A DNA stretch of 39,381 nt, taken from assembly GCA_019417325.1 (NCBI GenBank), contig DXVO01000003.1:1-39381 (forward strand). Direction: 5' to 3'. Below, piece by piece: positions 8,454-14,724 of this stretch (positions are counted from its first letter, which is position 1; every line of letters starts with the position of its first letter). A program made the translations under genes and the position numbers. Below the pieces are notes generated by a model. That model saw nothing but the letters and a program-made list of their open reading frames with translations. It had not been told where the DNA came from and ran no database searches. The stretch comes from Parabacteroides sp. Lineage in GTDB: Bacteria > Bacteroidota > Bacteroidia > Bacteroidales > Tannerellaceae.

Positions 8454-9392
8454 TTATTTAAACCGTACATTTATTCGTTGCCGGCTAAATGTCGAATCAT
8501 TCTGTTGTGTCATTTCCGTCATCGACCATTGTATAGGAGTAGCAAGCTCCAGATAATTCATAATCTGTATGATTGTCTCCCCGGCAAATGATGCCCTTAC
8601 ACGATATTCCTTATCAATATTTCCGGACAGCTCGATATCAATGTTATAGCGTTTGGATAACTGCTTGAATACATCCTCTATGCGAGTATTTCTAAAAATT
8701 AATCTGCCTTCTTTCCAAGCTGTTTTCTCATCAAGCTGTATAACCTGTATTTGAAGTTTCCCGGTAGCTTTATTATACACAGCCATTTCCTGAGGCTTTA
8801 ATGTCACTTTTCTATTATTTATGCCAATGTCAATAATACCCTTTTCCAAACAAGCTTCTACAAGTTCTTCTTCATAAGCATTCACATTAAAACGGGTTCC
8901 TTTTGCTGTTACTTTCACTCCAGATGGTGTCATTACATTAAATAAATGTATCGAATCCGCTTCAACCTCAAAATAGGCTTCACCTGTCAGATACACATTT
9001 CTCTCTTTTCCGGTAAACTGAGCAGGATAACGAAGCTTACTTTTTGAATTAAGCCAAACTTTCGAATGGTCCGGCAGTTCAAACCGGGTTATAGCCCCAG
9101 AAGCGGCAACCACTTCTGCAAAAACAACTTCCCCTCTTCCTATATCTCCTTTCTGATTGATATAAAGATAGGACAACACCAGACTTGTTGTCAACAATGG
9201 AAGTAAAAGAACCGCAGCCACCCGGTATAGATATTTCATAAACAGCTGCTTCCGGTTAATCGAATGGAGTTTTTGGAGGTTTCGTCTATATGCACTGCCT
9301 ACATCTATTGAACAATAGATATCTATATCGTTGGATATAGCATAGGCTTCCTCTAGATATTTCTTTGCTTCTTCTTTATTTTTATCTTCCAT
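8454..9392 (-). CDS. FecR-family anti-sigma factor with DUF4974-like C-terminus
   Basis: This is a 312-residue protein. The cytoplasmic N-terminal part (about residues 1-50) is followed by one membrane segment (YRVAAVLLLPLLTTSLVLSYLY, about residues 56-77). The periplasmic FecR domain contains ITRFELPDHSKVWLNSKSKLRYP and VYLTGEAYFEVE. A C-terminal DUF4974-like domain contains FRNTRIEDVFKQLSKRYNIDIEL. FecR proteins hold an ECF sigma factor at the membrane and release it when the STN domain of the cognate SusC signals substrate. The gene is divergent from the sigma gene (98 bp apart) and co-directional with susC, unlike the common sigma-fecR-susC order. At 312 residues it is a little shorter than many PUL FecR proteins. 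Confidence 0.93.
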   Translation of the reverse strand: MEDKNKEEAKKYLEEAYAISNDIDIYCSIDVGSAYRRNLQKLHSINRKQLFMKYLYRVAAVLLLPLLTTSLVLSYLYINQKGDIGRGEVVFAEVVAASGAITRFELPDHSKVWLNSKSKLRYPAQFTGKERNVYLTGEAYFEVEADSIHLFNVMTPSGVKVTAKGTRFNVNAYEEELVEACLEKGIIDIGINNRKVTLKPQEMAVYNKATGKLQIQVIQLDEKTAWKEGRLIFRNTRIEDVFKQLSKRYNIDIELSGNIDKEYRVRASFAGETIIQIMNYLELATPIQWSMTEMTQQNDSTFSRQRINVRFK

Positions 9393-9453
9393 TTTTATTA
9401 CTTTTTCTATTCAATAGACAAACGAAAATGAAAATAACGACACGAAAAAACAC

Positions 9454-9484
9454 TTTTTTTTATCAAATTAAATAAATACATTTG
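9454..9484 (+). promoter_or_regulatory. Promoter of the ECF sigma gene, possibly giving a leaderless mRNA
   Basis: TACATTTG at 9477-9484 matches the -7 consensus. TTTT at 9454-9457 is a near match to the -33 element at a 19-bp spacing. Only six bases (CCCGCA) separate the -7 box from the ATG at 9491, so transcription should begin at or next to the start codon. Confidence 0.55.
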
Positions 9485-9490
9485 CCCGCA

Positions 9491-10069
9491 ATGGAGAATG
9501 TGATACCCAATATTGACAAACTACTAAAACAAATAACCTTAAATAACGACGAAGAAGCCTATCGCCACCTGTTTGAGTATGCTTATCCGGCATTGTACCT
9601 GTACGCAAGAAGATACATTGACAATCAAGCCGACAGGGAGGATATTATTCAAGATGTTTTTTGCAAGCTTTGGACAAGTCGTAATAAAATCAACTGTAAT
9701 ATTTCCGCGAAGAACTTTTTAATTACTTGTGTAAAAAATCAATGCCTGAATTATCTGAGAAAACAAGGAACAATTGAAGACTATATGCAATATGTTTCAA
9801 AAAGAACTCCCATATACGACACCGGAGGAGATAATATTTACATGCTGCATGAGTTGGAAAATAAATTAAACGAGGCACTTTCTAAACTACCCCCAGAATA
9901 CCGGACCGCATTTGAAATGTCGAGAATAGAAGGTAAAAGTAAAGAAGAAATAGCAGAAATACTGAATGTATCGCCACGAACGATCGAACGCTACCGTCAA
10001 AAAGCAACAGACCACTTAAAAAAGGAGCTACGGGAATATTTACCTCTGCTTGTTTTTTTATTCCCGTAA
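9491..10069 (+). CDS. ECF-type RNA polymerase sigma-70 factor of the PUL
   Basis: I chose the ATG at 9491 (192 residues); a TTG at 9482 lies inside the -7 promoter box. Sigma region 2 spans DEEAYRHLFEYAYPALYLYAR to DIIQDVFCKLW. Region 4 contains LPPEYRTAFEMSRIEGKSKEEIA and the recognition helix NVSPRTIERYRQKA. The spacing fits the Bacteroidetes ECF sigma class found with FecR/SusC. The partner anti-sigma is the divergent fecR at 8454-9392. It probably drives the susCD-GH78 operon and perhaps the two genes downstream. The divergent placement lets sigma and anti-sigma be transcribed separately. Confidence 0.93.
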   Translation: MENVIPNIDKLLKQITLNNDEEAYRHLFEYAYPALYLYARRYIDNQADREDIIQDVFCKLWTSRNKINCNISAKNFLITCVKNQCLNYLRKQGTIEDYMQYVSKRTPIYDTGGDNIYMLHELENKLNEALSKLPPEYRTAFEMSRIEGKSKEEIAEILNVSPRTIERYRQKATDHLKKELREYLPLLVFLFP

Positions 10070-10102
10070 GTTAAAATTAGCAAAAAGACAAACCTTCTTG
10101 CG

Positions 10103-10158
10103 TAGCTTTGTGATCCAGGGTGTCTAAATAGTAAAAGGACACAACTTCAAGAATCACA
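10103..10158 (+). promoter_or_regulatory. Promoter -7 box and structured leader of the oxidoreductase mRNA
   Basis: TAGCTTTG at 10103-10110 matches the -7 consensus; no good -33 element was found. Downstream is a nested inverted repeat: TGTGAT at 10109-10114 with ATCACA at 10153-10158, and GTGTC at 10120-10124 with GACAC at 10138-10142. It could fold in the leader or mark a repressor site. The remaining bases to the start codon at 10192 are A/T-rich. Confidence 0.35.
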
Positions 10159-10191
10159 ATATCATCTATAATATTTTATATTTTAATAATC

Positions 10192-11697
10192 ATGAAAAAT
10201 ATGTCAAGAAGAAGCTTCCTCAAATCGGGAGCAGTAGCAGCAGTAGGGTTTAGTATTGTACCGGGCTCAGTACTCGGCAGGCCATTCGGTCATGTAGCAC
10301 CCAGTGACAAATTAAACATTGCAGGTATAGGGGTCGGAGGAATGGGACGTCGTAATCTGGCTAATATGAATACGGAAAACATTGTAGCCCTTTGCGATAT
10401 AGACTGGCATTACGCAGACAAAACATTTAAAGATTATCCTTCAGCCAAACGTTACAAAGATTGGCGTGTGATGTTTGATGAAATGGGTAAATCTATTGAT
10501 GCTGTTATGGTAGCAACACCTGACCACACACATGCCGGGGTAACAGCCCACGCTATTACTTTAGGCAAGCACTGCTATGCCCAAAAACCACTCACCCACT
10601 CTGTTTACGAATCCCGTTTATTAACAAAACTGGCAAAAAAATACAGAGTAGCCACCCAAATGGGTAATCAGGGAAATTCATTCGATTGGTGTCGTCAGGT
10701 AGCAGAATGGATACATGCGGGTATAATCGGCGAAGTAACAGAAGTACATTGCTGGACCGACCGTCCCATTTGGCCACAAGGACTAATGCAACCGGATGAA
10801 GCCATGAAATGCCCGAAGACACTGGACTGGGACCTCTTTATCGGCCCTGCCCAAAAACGTCCCTATCACAGTGCTTATACTCCCTGGAACTGGCGAGGAT
10901 GGTGGGATTTCGGGACCGGTGCTTTAGGTGACATGGCATGTCATATCATGGATCCTGTATACTGGGCTCTCGACCTGAAATATCCTACAAGTGTTATAGG
11001 TAGTTCAACATTGAGTAATCTGTATTCACCTCCACATGCACAAATCGTAACATATACATTTCCGGAACGCCCGGCAAAAAAATATATTAAAATGCCGGAA
11101 GTAAAAGTCTACTGGTATGATGGTGGTTTGATGCCTCCCCGCCCGGAAGAATTGAAAGACGGCGAAATGATGGGCGATTCAAACGGAGGTATTATTTTTG
11201 TCGGTTCAAAAGGTAAAATAATGACTGGATGTTATGGCATGAATCCAACTTTAATACCTTTCAGGGATATGGAACATTTTAACCAACCCCAAGCAACCAT
11301 CCCAAGGGTAAAAGGAGGTAACGGCGATATCTGGAATACAAATGCCCACGAACAGGATTGGATACGAGCTTGCAAAGAATCAGCAGAAAATCGTATCGAA
11401 GCATCTTCTAATTTTCAATTCTCCGGTCCGTTCAACGAAATGGTAGTAATGGGAGTACTGGCTGTTCGCTTACAAGGATTACACCGGGAACTTCAATGGG
11501 ATGGCAAGAATATGCAATTTACAAATCTCTCGCCTAATGATAAAATCAGCATTGTAACTGTCGACAACTTTAAAGTTATAGACGGAGATCCTCGTTTCGA
11601 CCGGCGTTTTTCAGAATTTAATGCTGTTGAGATGGCTAATGAATGGATTAAACACACTTACAATAACGGTTTCTCATTACCGGAGATGCCTAAATAA
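10192..11697 (+). CDS. Tat-exported Gfo/Idh/MocA family oxidoreductase
   Basis: This is a 501-residue protein. The N-terminus has the twin-arginine motif SRRSFLK and a hydrophobic stretch ending near SVLG, so it is exported folded, probably with bound NAD(P). The Rossmann segment is IAGIGVGGMGRRNLANM (about residues 37-53). The usual EKP motif is CYAQKPLTHSVYE, with Gln in place of Glu, as in many exported Bacteroidetes members. The second half contains WNWRGWWDFGTGALGDMACHIMD, with Asp/His residues near the active site. Known relatives oxidise sugars or glycosides, for example to 3-keto forms. It lies 12 bp upstream of an exported TIM-barrel protein, and downstream of the PUL sigma gene. The substrate is unknown. 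Confidence 0.9.
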   Translation: MKNMSRRSFLKSGAVAAVGFSIVPGSVLGRPFGHVAPSDKLNIAGIGVGGMGRRNLANMNTENIVALCDIDWHYADKTFKDYPSAKRYKDWRVMFDEMGKSIDAVMVATPDHTHAGVTAHAITLGKHCYAQKPLTHSVYESRLLTKLAKKYRVATQMGNQGNSFDWCRQVAEWIHAGIIGEVTEVHCWTDRPIWPQGLMQPDEAMKCPKTLDWDLFIGPAQKRPYHSAYTPWNWRGWWDFGTGALGDMACHIMDPVYWALDLKYPTSVIGSSTLSNLYSPPHAQIVTYTFPERPAKKYIKMPEVKVYWYDGGLMPPRPEELKDGEMMGDSNGGIIFVGSKGKIMTGCYGMNPTLIPFRDMEHFNQPQATIPRVKGGNGDIWNTNAHEQDWIRACKESAENRIEASSNFQFSGPFNEMVVMGVLAVRLQGLHRELQWDGKNMQFTNLSPNDKISIVTVDNFKVIDGDPRFDRRFSEFNAVEMANEWIKHTYNNGFSLPEMPK

Positions 11698-11709
11698 ATA
11701 GAAAATAAT

Positions 11710-12564
11710 ATGATAAAAAGACTATTCAAACTAACAATCGCTTTCATCTGTTGTATATTGGTACTGTCTGTACAAGCACAAACTAAAGCAGAAAAAAACG
11801 GCTGGAGGCTTGCCATGCAATCCTATTCGTTTCATAAGTTTCCTCTAACCGATGCATTAAACAAGACTCAGGAACTCGGACTAAAATATATCGAAATATT
11901 CCCCGGTCATAAATTAGGCGGAAAATGGGGCAATAAAGTTTTTGATTATAATCTGGACGTACAGACTCAAAAAGAAATCAAAAAACTTGCAGCATCAAAA
12001 GGAATTAGGATTATTGGTTGTGGCGTTTGCGTCTTCGAAAACGAATCGGACTGGAAAAAGATGTTTCAATTCGCATCTTCGATGGAACTTGAGTTTATCA
12101 GTTGCGAACCGGCTTTAAAAGATTGGGATTTGGTTGAAAAGCTGTCTAAGCAATATAACATTCAAATTTCAGTACATAACCATCCACAACCTTCAACCTA
12201 TTGGAAACCGGAGAACCTGCTGAATGCTATTTCTAAACGCAGTAAATTACTCGGCTCATGTGCTGATGTCGGTCATTGGCGCCGGAATGGATTGAATCAA
12301 ATTGACTGTCTGAAACAACTGAAAGGGCGTATCATATCCTTACATTTCAAGGATATAGCACCCAAAATGAAAGGAGATCAAGAACAACATGATGTAATCT
12401 GGGGTACCGGCATTCTGAATGTAAAAGAAATGTTGAAAGAATTGAAAAAACAGAATTTCAAAGGAGTCTTTTCTATCGAATATGAATACAACTGGGACAA
12501 CTCGGTTCCGGATATCAAACAATGTATCGAGTATTTCAATAAAGCCACAAACGAAATTCTATAA
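11710..12564 (+). CDS. Exported sugar phosphate isomerase/epimerase-like TIM-barrel protein
   Basis: This is a 284-residue protein with a signal peptide ending near VQAQ (about residue 23). The fold is the xylose isomerase-like TIM barrel. Visible motifs are WRLAMQSYSFHKFPL, KYIEIFPG, VHNHPQPSTYW, GSCADVGHWRRNG, SLHFKDI and GVFSIEYEYNW. The conserved His, Asp and Glu residues in these strands usually bind a divalent metal. The gene is 12 bp after the oxidoreductase gene and should form a two-step module with it. In Bacteroides, similar pairs take part in 3-keto-glycoside metabolism; applying that here is inference. Despite the family name, an exported protein is unlikely to act on a sugar phosphate. 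Confidence 0.88.
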   Translation: MIKRLFKLTIAFICCILVLSVQAQTKAEKNGWRLAMQSYSFHKFPLTDALNKTQELGLKYIEIFPGHKLGGKWGNKVFDYNLDVQTQKEIKKLAASKGIRIIGCGVCVFENESDWKKMFQFASSMELEFISCEPALKDWDLVEKLSKQYNIQISVHNHPQPSTYWKPENLLNAISKRSKLLGSCADVGHWRRNGLNQIDCLKQLKGRIISLHFKDIAPKMKGDQEQHDVIWGTGILNVKEMLKELKKQNFKGVFSIEYEYNWDNSVPDIKQCIEYFNKATNEIL

Positions 12565-12615
12565 AACATACGGGGCTGTCTGGCAATGAAAAGTCAGATA
12601 ACCCCATGTTTATTT
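12564..12615 (+). terminator. Terminator after the oxidoreductase/isomerase operon
   Basis: A composite stem begins at the stop codon. AAACAT..GGGG pairs with CCCC..ATGTTT, and an inner TCTG/CAGA helix lies within it. TATTTC follows. The tail is only moderately T-rich. Confidence 0.6.
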
Positions 12616-12635
12616 CAATGCAAGAGCAGTTATCC

Positions 12636-12685
12636 CATAAAAAATAATTCCTCAATAATCAACAGATTATCAAGGAATTATTTTG
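12636..12685 (-). terminator. Terminator of tRNA-Arg
   Basis: A 20-bp inverted repeat at 12641-12660 and 12666-12685 has two mismatches and a 5-nt loop. On the minus strand it is followed by six T residues, just downstream of the tRNA 3' end. Confidence 0.75.
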
Positions 12686-12686
12686 T

Positions 12687-12759
12687 GATCGGGGTGGGAT
12701 TCAAACCCACGACCTTCAGAACCGGAATCTGACGCTCTATTCAGCTAAGCTACCCAACC
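12687..12759 (-). tRNA. tRNA-Arg (anticodon CCG)
   Basis: This is a complete 73-nt tRNA on the minus strand. Acceptor GGTTGGG pairs with CCCGATC (with two G-U pairs). The anticodon stem TCAGA/TCTGA encloses loop TTCCGGT, giving CCG (Arg). The T arm is GTGGG-TTTGAAT-CCCAC and the discriminator is A. CCA is not encoded at the usual position. Confidence 0.95.
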
Positions 12760-12769
12760 AAAGACAGTG

Positions 12770-12801
12770 CAAAAGTATATATAATATCGGAGGAAAACAA
12801 A
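12770..12801 (-). promoter_or_regulatory. Promoter of tRNA-Arg
   Basis: On the minus strand, TTTG (12801-12798), a 20-bp spacer and TACTTTTG (12777-12770) match the Bacteroidetes consensus. The predicted start lies a few bases before the tRNA 5' end at 12759. Confidence 0.7.
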
Positions 12802-12830
12802 CCGGGGATGAAAAAAACAGCATTTTTGAT

Positions 12831-12872
12831 ATTTTGCAAACAATAAACACAAAATCACTGCCATTTTGCAAA
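12831..12872. repeat. Two copies of ATTTTGCAAA upstream of asnA
   Basis: The 10-mer ATTTTGCAAA, containing the palindrome TTTGCAAA, occurs at 12831-12840 and 12863-12872. The start-to-start distance is 32 bp, about three helical turns. Both copies lie just upstream of the asnA -33 element and could be paired operator half-sites or simple A/T-rich chance repeats. Confidence 0.35.
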
Positions 12873-12889
12873 TAAAAACAAGACTTGAA

Positions 12890-12919
12890 TTGCTCTTTTT
12901 TCATTAATCATTATCTTTG
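12890..12919 (+). promoter_or_regulatory. Promoter of asnA
   Basis: TTG at 12890-12892, a 19-bp spacer and TATCTTTG at 12912-12919 match the consensus. The predicted start near 12926 gives a leader of about 28 nt before the ATG at 12954. Confidence 0.7.
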
Positions 12920-12953
12920 CCCCGCATTATTCATAAAATAAAGCCACAAGAAT

Positions 12954-13991
12954 ATGAGTTATTTAATTAAACCGGCAGGATATAAAGCTTTATTAAATTT
13001 GTCCCAAACAGAAATGGGGATTAAAAAGATTAAAGACTTTTTTCAGCAAAACTTATCGTCCGAACTGCGGTTAAGACGTGTTACAGCACCTTTGTTCGTA
13101 CTAAAGGGCATGGGAATAAACGACGACTTGAACGGAACAGAACGCGCAGTTACATTCCCCATTAAAGATTTGGATGATTCCAAAGCAGAAATTGTTCACT
13201 CACTTGCCAAATGGAAACGTCTTACTTTGGCTGATTATGGAATTGAAGAAGGATACGGTATCTATACAGATATGAACGCCATCCGCTCTGATGAAGAATT
13301 AGGCAATTTACACTCTTTGTATGTTGACCAGTGGGACTGGGAACGTGTGATGACAGCAGAAGAACGAAACATTCATTTTCTAAAAGAAATCGTACGCCGT
13401 ATCTATGCAGCTATGGTACGAACCGAATATCTCGTTTATGAGATGTTCCCTAATATCCGTCCCGTTCTACCTCAAGAAATTCATTTTATTCATTCCGAGG
13501 ATTTATTACAAAAATATCCTAACTTTACCCCGAAAGAGCGTGAAGACGCAATAGCCAAGGAATATGGTGCAGTATTTATCATTGGTATCGGCTGTAAGTT
13601 AAGCAATGGAGAAAAACATGACGGGCGTGCTCCGGACTATGATGATTGGTCTACTGTTGCAGAAAACGGACAAGTCGGATTAAATGGCGATTTGCTGGTA
13701 TGGGATGATGTGCTGAACCGCTCACTGGAATTATCTTCGATGGGTATTCGTGTAAACAAGGATGCATTGCTCCGACAATTAAAGATCAACAACGCAGAGG
13801 AAAAGAAAGAACTTTATTTCCATAAACGGTTGTTGAATGATGAACTTCCATTAAGTATCGGAGGTGGTATCGGACAAAGCCGCCTGTGTATGTTCTACCT
13901 TCGTAAAGCACATATCGGAGAAATCCAGGCAAGTATCTGGCCGGAAGATATGCGTCAGGAAGCTCGTGCAGCAGGAATGTATTTAATCTAA
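12954..13991 (+). CDS. asnA: Aspartate--ammonia ligase (asparagine synthetase A)
   Basis: This is a 345-residue protein, the normal AsnA length. It makes asparagine from aspartate, ammonia and ATP in the cytoplasm. The fold is that of class II aminoacyl-tRNA synthetases. Typical segments are LRLRRVTAPLFV near the N-terminus, the middle block SLYVDQWDWERVM, the acidic DGRAPDYDDW, and the C-terminal motif-3-like GGGIGQSRLCMFYLRKAHIGEIQ with an ATP-binding Arg. Its own promoter lies at 12890-12919. ung follows after 5 bp and should share its transcript. Confidence 0.97.
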   Translation: MSYLIKPAGYKALLNLSQTEMGIKKIKDFFQQNLSSELRLRRVTAPLFVLKGMGINDDLNGTERAVTFPIKDLDDSKAEIVHSLAKWKRLTLADYGIEEGYGIYTDMNAIRSDEELGNLHSLYVDQWDWERVMTAEERNIHFLKEIVRRIYAAMVRTEYLVYEMFPNIRPVLPQEIHFIHSEDLLQKYPNFTPKEREDAIAKEYGAVFIIGIGCKLSNGEKHDGRAPDYDDWSTVAENGQVGLNGDLLVWDDVLNRSLELSSMGIRVNKDALLRQLKINNAEEKKELYFHKRLLNDELPLSIGGGIGQSRLCMFYLRKAHIGEIQASIWPEDMRQEARAAGMYLI

Positions 13992-13996
13992 TATAT

Positions 13997-14659
13997 ATGG
14001 ATGTTAAAATAGAACAGAGCTGGAAAGAACGTTTAAACGCTGAGTTTGAAAAAGAATACTTCAAACAGTTAATCACTTTTGTCAAAGATGAATACAAGCA
14101 ACGGACAATTTATCCTCCGGGACCTTGTATCTTCAGCGCATTCGAACATTGCCCATTTGACAAAGTCAAAGTTGTCATTCTCGGACAAGACCCCTACCAT
14201 GAGCCGGGACAAGCCCATGGACTCTGTTTTTCCGTACAGGATGGAACACCTTTTCCGCCTTCATTGGTAAACATCTTTAAAGAAATAGAAAGCGATTTAG
14301 GAAAGCCGGTCCCTCAAACCGGCAATCTGTTACGCTGGGCCGACCAGGGAGTCCTTCTGCTCAATGCAACCCTGACAGTACGCGCCCATCAAGCAGGTTC
14401 TCACCAGAATAAAGGCTGGGAGGAATTTACAGATGCTGTTATTCACCGTTTGGCTGAAGAGCGGAATCACATCGTCTATATTTTGTGGGGATCTTATGCA
14501 CAGCGCAAAGGGGCATTTATAGATTCTTCACGCAATCTGGTCCTAAAATCGGCACACCCGTCACCTTTATCCGCTTATCGTGGATTCTTTGGAAACGGAC
14601 ATTTCAGCAAAGCAAACGATTATCTTATTGCTACAGGACAAACTCCTATTGAATGGTAA
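13997..14659 (+). CDS. ung: Uracil-DNA glycosylase, family 1
   Basis: This is a 220-residue protein, standard for Ung. It removes uracil from DNA in base-excision repair. The catalytic water-activating motif GQDPYH is at residues 63-68 (Asp65). The uracil-binding FSVQDGTPFPPSL follows. The DNA-intercalation motif HPSPLSAYRGFFG starts at residue 187. The gene starts 5 bp after asnA and ends before a strong bidirectional terminator. Confidence 0.97.
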   Translation: MDVKIEQSWKERLNAEFEKEYFKQLITFVKDEYKQRTIYPPGPCIFSAFEHCPFDKVKVVILGQDPYHEPGQAHGLCFSVQDGTPFPPSLVNIFKEIESDLGKPVPQTGNLLRWADQGVLLLNATLTVRAHQAGSHQNKGWEEFTDAVIHRLAEERNHIVYILWGSYAQRKGAFIDSSRNLVLKSAHPSPLSAYRGFFGNGHFSKANDYLIATGQTPIEW

Positions 14660-14674
14660 AAATATAAGTCCAAT

Positions 14675-14708
14675 AAAAAAAGGGATGCAGTTTGCATCCC
14701 TTTTTTTA
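14675..14708. terminator. Bidirectional terminator between ung and lptD
   Basis: The perfect 8-bp stem GGGATGCA/TGCATCCC (14682-14700, 3-nt loop) is flanked by an A run on the left and seven T residues on the right. It serves the convergent ung and lptD transcripts. Confidence 0.9.
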
Positions 14709-14724
14709 TACTATCTCATTATTA

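Noticed and set aside
12278..12290. TTGGCGCCGGA inside the TIM-barrel gene, shared with hairpin 1 of the predicted antisense RNA
   Set aside because: It has the same sense as the small RNA, not its complement, so it is not a target. It encodes conserved residues and is probably coincidence.
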